Source of the DNA: Nitrosomonadales bacterium
GTDB lineage: Bacteria > Pseudomonadota > Gammaproteobacteria > Burkholderiales > SG8-39
Reading direction: 5' to 3'
Length of the DNA: 64,000 nt
NCBI GenBank assembly: GCA_005240145.1
Contig: SBAS01000019.1
Location: forward strand, 1-64,000
Shown: one piece after another, positions 16,657 to 28,443 of the stretch
How positions within the stretch are numbered: the stretch's first letter is position 1
Layout: the number at the start of each line of letters is the position of its first letter
Position numbers and translations under genes: made by a program
The notes under the pieces: model-generated
Told to the model about the DNA's origin: nothing
Databases searched by the model: none
The model's input: only the letters and a program-made list of their open reading frames with translations

Positions 16657-17946
16657 TTGGACGACATCCCGCTAAGCTGGCAGATCGGCGCGCTGTGCGT
16701 GCTGCTCGCGATTTCGGCTTTCTTTTCGATCGCCGAAACGAGCATGATGGCGCTGAACCGCTACCGCCTGAAGCACCTCGTCGTCGAAGGCCACCGCGGC
16801 GCGATACGCGCCACGGCCCTGCTCAAGCATACCGACCGGTTTCTCGGCGCGGTCCTGATCGGCAACAATCTGGTGAACACGGCGGTCGCGACTCTCTCCA
16901 GCGTAATTTCGATCCGCCTGTTCGGCGAAGGCAACCTGGGCTGGGCGGTCACTGCGAGCACGGTCGCAGCCTCGTTCCTCATCGTGGTGTTTGCGGAGAT
17001 CACGCCCAAGGTGATAGGCGCCACCTACCCGGAACGTATCGGCCTGGCGATTTCCTGGCTGGTGAAGCCCGCGCAATGGCTGCTGGCGCCGGGGATCTGG
17101 CTGGTGAACCTGTTCGTGCAGCCGATGCTGAAACTGATGCGCATCCGCACCGATCCGGAAGCGCACCGCCTGTCGCCGGCGGAGATCCGCTCGCTGGTGC
17201 TGGAATCCTCCAGCTTCATGCCGAAGAAGCACTTCTCGATCCTCATGAACTTGTTCGACGTCGGCGAAATCACGGTGCACGACGTGATGGTGCCGCGCGC
17301 CAAGATCGCGGCGATCCGCCTCGACGATGAGATGGAGGTCATCGCGCGCCAGCTCACCACCAGCTATTACCGCGAGTTGCCGGTGTTCCGTGGCGGCAGC
17401 GACGAAGTCGCCGGCGTGCTGCACCTGCGCAAGGTGCTCGGGCTGCTGTTCTCCGGCGCGCTCGACAAGAAGGCGATCGAGGACGTGCTGGATGAACCCT
17501 ACTTCGTGCCCGCCACCACCCCGGCGATCGCGCAGCTGCAGTATTTCCAGGACCAGCGCGAGCGCATCGGCCTGGTGGTGGACGAATATGGCGAACTGAT
17601 GGGGCTGGTGACGCTCGAAGGCATCATCGAGGAGATCATCGGCAAGTTCACCACTTCGCTGCCCTCGGCCACCCGGGCTTTGTCCTGGGACGAGGATGGC
17701 GCCGCGACGACCGACGGCGCGACGCCGGTACGCGAGGTGAACCGCGCCCTCGGCCTCGAGTTGCCGACCGACGGGCCGAAGACCCTGAACGGCCTGATCC
17801 TAGAGCACCTGCAGGACATTCCCGAGGCCAACGTCTCGCTCAAGATTGCCGGCGTGCCGATCGAGATCCTGAGCGCTCAGGGCCGCGCAGTGAAGTCGGT
17901 GCGGCTGTTTCGCCCGCCGAGCGTGCTGCTCGAAAACCCAGCTTGA
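16657..17946 (+). CDS. HlyC/CorC family (CNNM-CBS) transporter
   Basis: A 429-residue protein with an N-terminal DUF21/CNNM membrane domain (ALCVLLAISAFFSIAETSMMAL, NLVNTAVATLSS, VFAEITPKVIG), a paired CBS domain (VMVPRAKIAAIRL to DEYGELMGLVTLEGIIEEI) and a C-terminal CorC_HlyC transporter-associated domain. Members export or regulate divalent cations such as Mg2+. The TTG start at 16657 is favoured: AAGGA lies 4-8 nt upstream, and translation there begins just before the first membrane segment. Confidence 0.93.
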   Translation: MDDIPLSWQIGALCVLLAISAFFSIAETSMMALNRYRLKHLVVEGHRGAIRATALLKHTDRFLGAVLIGNNLVNTAVATLSSVISIRLFGEGNLGWAVTASTVAASFLIVVFAEITPKVIGATYPERIGLAISWLVKPAQWLLAPGIWLVNLFVQPMLKLMRIRTDPEAHRLSPAEIRSLVLESSSFMPKKHFSILMNLFDVGEITVHDVMVPRAKIAAIRLDDEMEVIARQLTTSYYRELPVFRGGSDEVAGVLHLRKVLGLLFSGALDKKAIEDVLDEPYFVPATTPAIAQLQYFQDQRERIGLVVDEYGELMGLVTLEGIIEEIIGKFTTSLPSATRALSWDEDGAATTDGATPVREVNRALGLELPTDGPKTLNGLILEHLQDIPEANVSLKIAGVPIEILSAQGRAVKSVRLFRPPSVLLENPA

Positions 17947-17963
17947 AGTGATTTTTCCCACAT

Positions 17964-17993
17964 TTGGCCAAGCCCTTGTATCGGCGCTAGAAT
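17964..17993 (+). promoter_or_regulatory. candidate promoter for pilC
   Basis: Upstream of pilC lie TTGGCC (17964-17969), 18 nt, then TAGAAT (17988-17993), a plausible sigma-70 pair with about 30 nt to the ATG. The same start overlaps a loose sigma-54 -24/-12 pattern (TTGGC, 7 nt, TTGTA at 17964-17980) with T where C is expected, so sigma-54 control is less likely. Confidence 0.35.
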
Positions 17994-18028
17994 CTTTCCT
18001 CACCCCGGGATCCGGGAGGGAGCAGCAC

Positions 18029-19255
18029 ATGGCGACTGCAGCGGCGGCGGCAAAGGGCGGACCCAAGGAAGTCACCTTCGTCTGGGAAGGCAAGGACAAG
18101 GCCGGCAAGACCGTGCGCGGCGAAATGCGCTCGGCCGGCGAGAACATGGTTCAGGCCGCGCTGCGCCGCCAGGGAATCACGGGCGCGAGCGTCAAGAAGC
18201 AAAAAGCCGGCCGCGGCGGCAGCGTCTCAGAAAAAGACGTCGCCCTCTTCACGCGCCAGATGGCGACGATGATGAAAGCCGGCGTGCCCCTGCTACAGGC
18301 CTTCGACATCGTCGCCAAGGGCTCCGACAACCCCGCGGTGACCAGGTTGCTGGTCGAGATCAAGACCGAGGTCGAAACGGGCTCTTCGCTCGCGCAGGCG
18401 TTCCGCAAGTACCCGCTGTATTTCGACACCCTGTACTGCAACCTGGTAGCGGCGGGCGAGGCGGCCGGTATTCTGGAAGCCCTGCTCGACCGGCTCGCGA
18501 TTTACAAGGAAAAGACGCTCGCCATCAAATCGAAGATCAAGTCGGCGCTGTTCTACCCGGTGTCGATCATCGTCGTGGCGCTGGTTATCACCTCGGTGAT
18601 CATGATTTTCGTCATCCCCGCGTTCAAGGGCGTGTTCGCGAGCTTCGGCGCGGACCTGCCGACGCCGACCCTGATCGTGATGGGCATCTCCGACTGGGTG
18701 GTGGGGAACTGGTACGTCATCTTCCCGGCGCTGGGCGGCGGCGTGTACGGCTTCCTCGAGGCCTGGAAGCGCTCTCTCGCGGTGCAAATTTTCATGGACC
18801 GGATCAGCCTGAAAGCGCCGGTATTCGGCTCGCTGCTCAGGAAGGCCGCGATCGCGCGCTGGACGCGCACGCTCTCGACGATGTTCGCCGCCGGCGTGCC
18901 GCTGGTCGAGGCGCTCGACTCGGTCGGCGGCGCCTCAGGCAACTACGTCTACCTGCAGGCGACGCTCAAGATCAAGCAGGAGGTCTCCGGCGGTACCGCG
19001 CTCACGGTCGCGATGCAGAACGCGAACGTATTCCCCTCCATGGTGCTGCAGCTGTGCCTGATCGGCGAGGAAACCGGCGCGCTCGATGCGATGCTGGGCA
19101 AGGTCGCTGACTTCTACGAGGCCGAGGTCGATGACGCGGTCGACGCGCTGTCTTCCCTCATGGAACCGATCATCATGGTGGTGCTCGGCACGCTGATCGG
19201 CGGCATGGTGATCGCGATGTACCTGCCGATCTTCAAGATGGGCGGCGCCGTCTGA
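18029..19255 (+). CDS. pilC: type IV pilus inner-membrane platform protein PilC
   Basis: A 408-residue GspF-family protein that couples the cytoplasmic pilus ATPases to pilin assembly. Two repeated GspF domains are present (VALFTRQMATMMKAGVPLLQAFDI and RWTRTLSTMFAAGVPLVEALDS), each followed by hydrophobic segments. The C-terminus MEPIIMVVLGTLIGGMVIAMYLPIF is typical. ATG 18029 has GGAGGG upstream; an in-frame ATT-region extension to 17948 is unlikely because it lacks a ribosome site. pilD follows directly, while pilB is not in this window. Confidence 0.96.
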   Translation: MATAAAAAKGGPKEVTFVWEGKDKAGKTVRGEMRSAGENMVQAALRRQGITGASVKKQKAGRGGSVSEKDVALFTRQMATMMKAGVPLLQAFDIVAKGSDNPAVTRLLVEIKTEVETGSSLAQAFRKYPLYFDTLYCNLVAAGEAAGILEALLDRLAIYKEKTLAIKSKIKSALFYPVSIIVVALVITSVIMIFVIPAFKGVFASFGADLPTPTLIVMGISDWVVGNWYVIFPALGGGVYGFLEAWKRSLAVQIFMDRISLKAPVFGSLLRKAAIARWTRTLSTMFAAGVPLVEALDSVGGASGNYVYLQATLKIKQEVSGGTALTVAMQNANVFPSMVLQLCLIGEETGALDAMLGKVADFYEAEVDDAVDALSSLMEPIIMVVLGTLIGGMVIAMYLPIFKMGGAV

Positions 19256-19273
19256 GCGGCTAGGGCGCCATTC

Positions 19274-20131
19274 ATGTCGGCTCTGGGCTGGTTGACCCAG
19301 CCCGCAGTCTTTCCCTGGGTCGCCCTGGTCCTGGGCCTGTGCATCGGTTCGTTCCTGAACGTGGTGATCCATCGCCTGCCGAAGATGATGGAGCGCGCCT
19401 GGCGCGCCGATTGCGCCGAACTCGCCGGGCAGCCGGTGCCGCCGGAAGGGACCTACAACCTGTGCGTGCCGCGCTCGAATTGCCCCGGCTGCGGCCGCAA
19501 CATCCGCGCGCTCGAGAACCTGCCGCTCGCGAGCTGGCTGGTATTGCGCGGCAAATGCGCCGGCTGCGGCAAGCCGATCGGGCTGCGCTACCCGCTGGTC
19601 GAATTGCTCGCGGGGCTGGGCGCGGCCTGGTCGGCGTGGCATTTCGGTTTCGGCCCCGCTGCGTTCGCCGGGATGCTTTTCATCTGGTGCACCATCGCCC
19701 TCGCCTTCATCGACCAGGCCACCGGCTATCTCCCCGACGACATCACACTGCCGCTGCTGTGGGCGGGATTGCTCTTCAATACCGCGGCGACCTTCGTGCC
19801 GCTCTACGACGCGGTGGTCGGCGCCGCCGCGGGGTACTTGTCGCTGTGGCTCATTTACTGGGCCTACTGGCTCGCCACCGGCAAAGAGGGCATGGGTTTC
19901 GGCGACTTCAAGATGAGCGCGGCGATCGGCGCTTTTTTCGGCTGGAAGCTGCTGCCGCTGGTGATCCTGCTTTCCTCGATGGTGGGCCTCGCCTTCGGCG
20001 TGCTGCAGATGGTGGCGGCGAAACGCGGCTGGGACGGCGCGTTTCGCTTTCATTTCGGGCCTTACCTCGCGATCGCCGCCATCGTGGCGATGTTCTGGGG
20101 CCAGCCCATCATGCGCTGGTACCTGAATTGA
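19274..20131 (+). CDS. pilD: prepilin peptidase / N-methyltransferase PilD
   Basis: A 285-residue bifunctional aspartyl protease and methyltransferase that cleaves and N-methylates type IV prepilins. The cytoplasmic loop has both zinc CxxC pairs (Cys70/Cys73 and Cys95/Cys98). The catalytic aspartates are Asp147 (FIDQ) and Asp211 in GFGDFKM. There are about eight membrane segments. It lies 18 nt after pilC and overlaps coaE (TTGA), the standard pilC-pilD-coaE order. Confidence 0.97.
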   Translation: MSALGWLTQPAVFPWVALVLGLCIGSFLNVVIHRLPKMMERAWRADCAELAGQPVPPEGTYNLCVPRSNCPGCGRNIRALENLPLASWLVLRGKCAGCGKPIGLRYPLVELLAGLGAAWSAWHFGFGPAAFAGMLFIWCTIALAFIDQATGYLPDDITLPLLWAGLLFNTAATFVPLYDAVVGAAAGYLSLWLIYWAYWLATGKEGMGFGDFKMSAAIGAFFGWKLLPLVILLSSMVGLAFGVLQMVAAKRGWDGAFRFHFGPYLAIAAIVAMFWGQPIMRWYLN

Positions 20132-20730
20132 GACTCGTAGTCGGCCTCACCGGCGGCATCGGCAGCGGCAAGAGCGCGGCCGCGGAGGAACTTGCGCGCC
20201 TCGGCGCGACCGTGGTCGACACCGACGCCATCTCCCACCAGCTCACCGCGGCGGGCGGCGCGGCGGTGCCGGAAATCATGCGCCAGTTCGGCAGCGCCTT
20301 CGTCGATGCGACCGGCGCCATGAACCGCAAGCGCATGCGCGAGCTCGTGTTCGCTGACGCGGAGGAAAAGCAGCGCCTGGAAGCACTGCTGCACCCCATG
20401 ATCGGCGCCGAATCGGCGCGCCGCATCGCCGCCGCCACCGGACCCTATGCGGTGCACGTGGTGCCGCTCCTGATCGAATCGCAGGGATATCGCGAACGGG
20501 TCGGGCGCGTACTGGTCGTCGACTGCCCGGAGGATTTCCAGGTGGCCCGGGTACGCCAGCGCAGCGGCCTGCCGGAAGGCGAAATCCGCCGCATCATCGC
20601 AAGCCAGATCAAGAGGGAGAAACGCCTCGCCGCGGCGGACGATGTGATCGACAATTCGGGCTCCATTGCGGCGCTGCAGCAACAGGTTCAAAAACTGCAT
20701 GAAAAGTACCTGGCCTTGGCGAAAGCCTAG
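20128..20730 (+). CDS. coaE: dephospho-CoA kinase
   Basis: A 200-residue P-loop kinase for the last coenzyme A step. It shows LTGGIGSGKSAAAEEL (Walker A), VVDTDAISHQL, HPMIGAESARRI, PLLIESQGY and VDCPEDFQVARV with the lid RSGLPEGEIRRIIASQ. TTG 20128 overlaps the pilD stop (TTGA), and translation there begins at the conserved first beta strand. The downstream intergenic stretch before zapD has no clear promoter. Confidence 0.96.
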   Translation: MRLVVGLTGGIGSGKSAAAEELARLGATVVDTDAISHQLTAAGGAAVPEIMRQFGSAFVDATGAMNRKRMRELVFADAEEKQRLEALLHPMIGAESARRIAAATGPYAVHVVPLLIESQGYRERVGRVLVVDCPEDFQVARVRQRSGLPEGEIRRIIASQIKREKRLAAADDVIDNSGSIAALQQQVQKLHEKYLALAKA

Positions 20731-20798
20731 AAGTCAATTTGTGTTGATGGCGTAAATCACTCAGAATCCTCGCATTTTCGCCCTTCGGCGAGGCGCGT

Positions 20799-21563
20799 CT
20801 GGCCGTCATTACGTACGAGTATCCACTCAACGAGCGCATCCGGACCCTGCTGCGCCTGGAGGATCTGTTCGAGCGCTCGCGCCATTTCATTGCCCGAACC
20901 GACCCGCTCGACCACCACGTGGCGCTGCTCACGCTGTTCGAGATCCTCGAAGCGGCGGGCCGCGCCGACCTCAAATCCGACCTGCTGCAGGAACTCGGAC
21001 GGCAGAAGCAGGTGCTGCTGTCCTTCCGCAACAACCCGGATATCTCGGAAGAGGCGCTCTCGGGCGTGCTGCGCGACATCGAGCAGGCCGCGGCGGCGCT
21101 CTTCTCCATGACCGGCAGGATCGGCCAGTACCTGCGCGAGAACGAGTGGCTGATGTCGATCAAGCAGCGTACCGGCATCCCCGGCGGCGCCTGCGAGTTC
21201 GACCTGCCCTCTTACCACTACTGGCTGCACCGGCCCGCCGAGGAAAGGATCGGGCAGCTGGCGGCCTGGACCAGCCCCCTCTACCCGCTGCGCGACGGCA
21301 CCGCGATCATCCTGCGCATCCTGCGCGAGTCGGGCAAGCCACAGAGCCTCGCCGCGCCGCTGGGCACCTTTCAGCAGATGCTGGGGGGCAAGACCGCGCA
21401 GATGCTGCGCGTGCGCCTGGAGCCGGGGCTGCGCTGCGTGCCGGAAATCAGCGCCAACAAGTACGTCCTCAACATCCGTTTCCTCGCGCAAAACGGCGAG
21501 GAGACGCGCGCCAAGACCGCCGACTGGGATGTCGGCTTCGAGCTGAACTTCTGTAATCTCTAA
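20799..21563 (+). CDS. zapD: cell division protein ZapD
   Basis: About 254 residues of the ZapD (YacF) family, which bundles FtsZ filaments. Visible are TYEYPLNERIRTLLRLEDLFE, HHVALLTLFEILE, GRADLKSDLLQEL, NEWLMSIKQR, IPGGACEFDLPSYHYWL and the C-terminal LNFCNL. The start is unusual: the frame has no ATG, GTG or TTG before the conserved N-terminus. CTG 20799 has GAGG 5 nt upstream; ATT 20808 would match the family start more exactly but has a distant ribosome site. GTG 20919 would delete about 40 conserved residues. Confidence 0.9.
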   Translation: MAVITYEYPLNERIRTLLRLEDLFERSRHFIARTDPLDHHVALLTLFEILEAAGRADLKSDLLQELGRQKQVLLSFRNNPDISEEALSGVLRDIEQAAAALFSMTGRIGQYLRENEWLMSIKQRTGIPGGACEFDLPSYHYWLHRPAEERIGQLAAWTSPLYPLRDGTAIILRILRESGKPQSLAAPLGTFQQMLGGKTAQMLRVRLEPGLRCVPEISANKYVLNIRFLAQNGEETRAKTADWDVGFELNFCNL

Positions 21564-21569
21564 GGCAGC

Positions 21570-21791
21570 TTGTCTGCCGCTGCCCGCACATCCAGCTTGT
21601 CTGCCGCTCCATCCAGGACGGTTCCTTGCCCGCGCTGCGGCGCGCAGGCGCCCTATGCGCCGGAGAACCCGTGGCGCCCGTTCTGCACCGAACGCTGCCG
21701 CATGATCGACCTTGGCAACTGGGCCGCCGAGACCTACCGCGTGCCCGTCCCGCCGGAGCCGCCGTCTGACGCCGAGCCGGGCGAAAAGTAA
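21570..21791 (+). CDS. yacG: DNA gyrase inhibitor / zinc-binding protein YacG
   Basis: A 73-residue zinc protein with four cysteines at 20, 23, 39 and 43 (CPRCG and CTERCR) and the [15 protein letters not shown] tail typical of YacG, which binds GyrB in E. coli. The start used here is TTG 21570; the first 15 residues are low-complexity Ser/Ala and may be over-extended. It follows zapD by 6 nt in the conserved coaE-zapD-yacG order. Confidence 0.93.
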   Translation: MSAAARTSSLSAAPSRTVPCPRCGAQAPYAPENPWRPFCTERCRMIDLGNWAAETYRVPVPPEPPSDAEPGEK

Positions 21792-21799
21792 ACTCTGCC

Positions 21800-22618
21800 A
21801 TGGGCTCCAAGACGCCGCAGCAGAGCATCGATACCGAGCTTGCCGGCTGGAACGAGCCGGTCGAGCGCTTGCGCCAGGCGCTCGCCAGGGATGAGCTGGC
21901 GCTGTATTGCCAGCCCATCGCCGCGCTGAACGGCGCGGTCAGGTTTCCGATGGCCGAGGTGCTGATCCGGCTGCGCGAGGAGGAGAAAGCGCTGCTGCCG
22001 CCCGGCGAGTTCTTCCCGATTTTCGAGCACTACAAGCTGATGCCCGAGCTCGACCGCTGGGTGGTGCGCCATGTGGTGCAGCACCTCGCGCGCGGCTCGC
22101 GCATCCCGCGCTTCACGGTGAACGTTTCCAGCCAGACGCTGGAAGACAAGGCCTTTCCCACGGCCGTGGCGATGGAAATGGTGTCGGCGGGCGTGCGCGG
22201 TACGGCGCTGAATTTCGAGATCGACGAAGCCGACAGCATCGACCGCCTCGATGCGGCGGTCCAGTTTTCCAGCGCCATCCGCAGCGTCGGCTGCGGCCTG
22301 CTGGTGTCGGGGTTCGGCCGGCGCACGGCGACCTTCCTGCCGCTCAAGACGCTGCGGCCCGACTACGTGAAGGTCGACGGCGTCATCGTGCGAAGGCTGC
22401 TAACCGCGCCCGCCGCGGAGAGCAAGCTCAAGGCCATCCTGCGCGTGGGCGAAGTAATGGGATTCCAGGTGATTGCCGAGATGGTCGAGGACCAGGACAT
22501 CCTCTCGCGCCTCAAGGCCCTCGGCGTGGGCTACGCGCAGGGCTTCGGCATCCAGCAGCCGCTGCCGATCGAGAAGATCGGCAGCAGCGCAGCCGCGGGC
22601 TCAACTCCAGCTGCCTGA
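21800..22618 (+). CDS. degenerate EAL-domain protein
   Basis: A 272-residue single-domain protein with the EAL fold: CQPIAALNG, AEVLIRLRE where EAL should be (Glu53-Val-Leu), NVSSQTL (Asn108), LNFEIDEAD (Glu140), DYVKVDG (Lys191), AEMVEDQD and QGFGIQQPL. The usual DDFG metal motif is replaced by SGFG (Ser170-Gly171), so c-di-GMP hydrolysis is unlikely and a binding or scaffolding role is more probable. It shares 18 nt with the convergent Nudix fusion gene. Confidence 0.87.
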   Translation: MGSKTPQQSIDTELAGWNEPVERLRQALARDELALYCQPIAALNGAVRFPMAEVLIRLREEEKALLPPGEFFPIFEHYKLMPELDRWVVRHVVQHLARGSRIPRFTVNVSSQTLEDKAFPTAVAMEMVSAGVRGTALNFEIDEADSIDRLDAAVQFSSAIRSVGCGLLVSGFGRRTATFLPLKTLRPDYVKVDGVIVRRLLTAPAAESKLKAILRVGEVMGFQVIAEMVEDQDILSRLKALGVGYAQGFGIQQPLPIEKIGSSAAAGSTPAA

Positions 22619-23518
22619 AACCATGGCGAGGCCGTGCGCGCCCGCGCGCCGGGCTTCGTCCAGATCGGCAGGACGCAGGCCACCGATCGCGTAAACCGGA
22701 ATCGAAGCGCCTTCGGCGATGCGGCGAAAACCGTCCCAGCCGAGCAGGGTCGCGCCAGGATGCGACGCCGTAGCCTTGACCGGGCCGAGCACGACGAAGT
22801 CCAACCCGATGGCCATCGCGTGGCCCAGCTCATCGACCGTGTGGCAGGACGCCGCAATGAGCGCGCCGTTCGGCCCGGCCGCCGGCCGGGCACGCAGCAG
22901 CATCAGTTGCGCGGCGCTGAAATGAATGCCGTCGGCAGCCGGACCGCCGTTGACGAGCACCCTGGCGCCATATTGCCGGGCCATGCTGGTGACAACGTAG
23001 ATCAGACGCTTGCGTTCCCAGTTCTCCTTGTCCCGCACCTGGACCAGGCGCAGTCCGGCCTTCATGCGGGCCTCGACGAGCGCGAGCTGCTCAGCCGCGC
23101 CGATGGTCTGCGCGTCGGTGATCGCGTATTCGAGCGGCAGTGCGAGCGAGGCGAGCACCGGCGCGTTGGCCGGGAGCATCGGCTCGACGATCGGCGCATC
23201 GAGCCGTTGCCAGACGAAGCGCTGGTTCTCGTGCGCGTACGGCTCGCCGCGCCAGCGCGTGACGCGGAAAAAATTCAGGCGCACGGTGGCGTGCTCGTAG
23301 ACATGCACGCGGCAGATCCAGGGGTACGCCGTCTGCACCTCGATGCCCAGCTCCTCCCGCAGTTCGCGCGCAAGAGCGCGCTCCGCCGGTTCTCCCGCCT
23401 CGATCTTGCCGCCGGGAAACTCCCACCAGCCGGCGTAGACCTTGCCCGTGGGACGCTGCGCGAGGAGAAAGCTGCCGTCCGGCCGCTCGATGACCGCAGC
23501 GGCGACTTCGACGATCAC
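22601..23518 (-). CDS. Nudix hydrolase fused to a thiamine-phosphate-synthase-like domain
   Basis: A 305-residue fusion. Residues 1-130 carry a complete Nudix box (Gly37-x5-Glu43-x7-Arg51-Glu-x2-Glu-Glu-x-Gly58), as in MutT-like 8-oxo-dGTP pyrophosphatases. Residues 132-305 resemble ThiE: YAITDAQ, GLRLVQVRDKE, ARVLVNGG, IAASCHTVDEL, DFVVLGPV and PVYAIGGL. Several ThiE substrate residues look altered, so thiamine phosphate synthesis is uncertain. Such fusions are known in betaproteobacteria. The GTG start abuts the stop of the ATPase gene. Confidence 0.9.
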   Translation of the reverse strand: MIVEVAAAVIERPDGSFLLAQRPTGKVYAGWWEFPGGKIEAGEPAERALARELREELGIEVQTAYPWICRVHVYEHATVRLNFFRVTRWRGEPYAHENQRFVWQRLDAPIVEPMLPANAPVLASLALPLEYAITDAQTIGAAEQLALVEARMKAGLRLVQVRDKENWERKRLIYVVTSMARQYGARVLVNGGPAADGIHFSAAQLMLLRARPAAGPNGALIAASCHTVDELGHAMAIGLDFVVLGPVKATASHPGATLLGWDGFRRIAEGASIPVYAIGGLRPADLDEARRAGAHGLAMVSGSWS

Positions 23519-24382
23519 CTACTTCTTTTTCGCGTGCTGGCCCGCCCAGTCCCGGGCGAACTGGTAGGCGACGCGGCCGCTGCGCGAGCCCCTTTGCAGG
23601 GACCACTGGAGCGCCTGCTCCTTTGCATCGTGAATTTCCTTCGCCGAGCAGGCAAAAGACTTCAACCAGTGCGCCACGATGGCGAGGTATTCGTCCTGGT
23701 CGAAGGGATAGAACGTGACCCACACGCCGAAGCGCTCGGAGAGCGAGATCTTCTCCTCCACCGTTTCGCCCGGATGAATCTCGTCGCCGATGTACTTGGT
23801 CTCGAGGTTCTCGGCCATGTACTCGGGCATGAGGTGGCGGCGGTTGGAGGTGGCGTAGATGAGCATGTTCTCGGCCGTGGTCGAGATCGAACCGTCGAGC
23901 GCGACCTTGAGCGCGATGTAGCCTTCTTCCGCGCCGTGGAAGGACAGGTCGTCGCAGAACACGATGAAGCGCTCGGGGCGCCCCGCGACGCTGTCGACGA
24001 TGCTCGGCAGGTCCATGAGGTCGCTCTTCTCGACCTCGATCAGGCGCAGGCCCTGCTTGTGGTACCTGTTGAGCAGGCCCTTGACGATCGAACTCTTGCC
24101 GGTGCCGCGCGCGCCGGTGAGCAGCACGTTGTTCGCCGGCCGGCCCTCGAGGAACTGGCGCGTGTTCTGCTCCACCTTGCCGATCTGCGTGCCGATGCCC
24201 TGCAGGTCCGAAAGCTTCATGCGGTGCACATAGCGCACGGGCTGCAGCCAACCGCCACCGCTTTTGTGACCGCTTCCCTTGCGCCAGCGAAACGCAATGC
24301 TTGCCTTCCAGTCGGTAGGCGGCGGCAGGGGCGGCAGGAGCCGTTCGAGCTTCTCCAGGATCTTGTCCAGTTCCCTGCTCAA
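23519..24382 (-). CDS. DUF815-type AAA ATPase
   Basis: A 287-residue ATPase with Walker [10 protein letters not shown] (90-98), the Walker B-like segment [10 protein letters not shown] near 140, and conserved [15 protein letters not shown] with [22 protein letters not shown] typical of DUF815. The biological role is unknown. TTG 24382 overlaps the argJ stop (TTGA) and the stop abuts the Nudix gene, placing it inside the secA-argJ-ATPase-Nudix series conserved in related bacteria. Confidence 0.9.
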   Translation of the reverse strand: MSRELDKILEKLERLLPPLPPPTDWKASIAFRWRKGSGHKSGGGWLQPVRYVHRMKLSDLQGIGTQIGKVEQNTRQFLEGRPANNVLLTGARGTGKSSIVKGLLNRYHKQGLRLIEVEKSDLMDLPSIVDSVAGRPERFIVFCDDLSFHGAEEGYIALKVALDGSISTTAENMLIYATSNRRHLMPEYMAENLETKYIGDEIHPGETVEEKISLSERFGVWVTFYPFDQDEYLAIVAHWLKSFACSAKEIHDAKEQALQWSLQRGSRSGRVAYQFARDWAGQHAKKK

Positions 24383-25578
24383 GAGCGGTACTCCGCGTTG
24401 ATTTTCACGTAATCATAGGAGAAATCGCAGGTCCACACGGTGGCCGCGGCCTTGCCCCGATTGAGCACCGCGCGCACCGTGAATTCCGGCTTGCGCATGG
24501 CCTTTACGCCGAACTCCTCGCGGTACGCGGGGTGGCGCGCGCCGCCCTTCGCCACCAGGACGTCATCCAGGAAGAGACCCACCTTGCCGGTGTCCAGGTC
24601 GCCGATGCCGCCGTAGCCAATCGCGCAAAGAATGCGCCCCAGATTCGGGTCCGAGGCGAAGAACGCCGTCTTCACCAGCGGCGAACGGGCGATCGCGTAG
24701 GCAATCCGGCGGCACTCCGCTTCATTGCGCCCGCGTTCCACGGTCACGGTGACGAACTTGGTCGCGCCCTCGCCGTCGCGGATGATCGCCTGCGCCAGCT
24801 GTTGCGAGACTTCGAGAACCGCTGTTTCAAGGGCTTTTTTGTCTTTTTCACTCTTAACTTCAACACCAACTCCCGAAGCGATAAGCAAAAAAGAATCGTT
24901 CGTCGATGTGTCGCCATCGACCGTGATGCAGTTGAACGACTTATCTGCGACCGCCTTCACCATCTTCTTCAAATGGCCGGGGGCGACCCGGGCATCGGTC
25001 GCGACAAAGCCCAGCATCGTCGCCATGTTCGGATGGATCATGCCCGAGCCCTTCGCGATTCCCGTGACCACGGCTTCGCCACCCGAGAGTTTCACCTTCG
25101 CGGAAAACGCCTTGGGCACGGTATCAGTTGTCATGATGGCTTCGGCCGCGTCGAGCCAGCTGCCTGGCTTGAGGCTGGGGAGTGCGGCAATCAGTTTTTC
25201 CGAAGGCAGCTGCTCCATGATGACCCCGGTGGAGAACGGCAGGACCTGGGTTGCCTTGCACTGAATATTCTTCGCCACGGATTCGCAAACCAGCAGCGCG
25301 CGCTTCAGCCCCTCTTTGCCCGTCCCCGCATTTGCGTTTCCGGTGTTTACGACAAGGGCGCGCACCGGATTGCGCAGGTGCTTTTTCGCCAGCACCACCG
25401 GCGCCGCGCAGAAGCGGTTCCGCGTGAACACGCCCGCGACCGCCGCTCCCGGCGCAAGGCGCACGACGAGCAGGTCCTTGCGGCCCGGCTTCTTGATTCC
25501 CGCCATCGCCACGCCGAGCTCGACGCCGGCGACGGTATGCAGCGACTGCGGATCCGGCGGCGGCAGGTTCACGGCCAT
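24379..25578 (-). CDS. argJ: bifunctional glutamate N-acetyltransferase / amino-acid acetyltransferase ArgJ
   Basis: A 399-residue Ntn-type enzyme of arginine synthesis that moves the acetyl group from N-acetylornithine to glutamate. The autoprocessing segment [16 protein letters not shown] contains the catalytic Thr of the ATML motif, generating alpha and beta chains. [18 protein letters not shown] and the C-terminal [16 protein letters not shown] are typical. ATG 25578 lies 10 nt after secA. Confidence 0.97.
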   Translation of the reverse strand: MAVNLPPPDPQSLHTVAGVELGVAMAGIKKPGRKDLLVVRLAPGAAVAGVFTRNRFCAAPVVLAKKHLRNPVRALVVNTGNANAGTGKEGLKRALLVCESVAKNIQCKATQVLPFSTGVIMEQLPSEKLIAALPSLKPGSWLDAAEAIMTTDTVPKAFSAKVKLSGGEAVVTGIAKGSGMIHPNMATMLGFVATDARVAPGHLKKMVKAVADKSFNCITVDGDTSTNDSFLLIASGVGVEVKSEKDKKALETAVLEVSQQLAQAIIRDGEGATKFVTVTVERGRNEAECRRIAYAIARSPLVKTAFFASDPNLGRILCAIGYGGIGDLDTGKVGLFLDDVLVAKGGARHPAYREEFGVKAMRKPEFTVRAVLNRGKAAATVWTCDFSYDYVKINAEYRS

Positions 25579-25588
25579 CCGCTCTTTC

Positions 25589-28360
<2,772 letters not shown>

Positions 28361-28443
28361 GAATACGGGGGCGCGGCTGACTTCTGCACCCCCGGAGAAA
28401 CGCCGATTTTAACATGGCGGAGCCGGCCGGCCCCACGGCGGAA

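Noticed and set aside
17964-17980. Sigma-54 promoter for pilC
   Set aside because: The -12 element is TTGTA rather than TTGCA and a better sigma-70 pair overlaps it, so it is only mentioned as an alternative.
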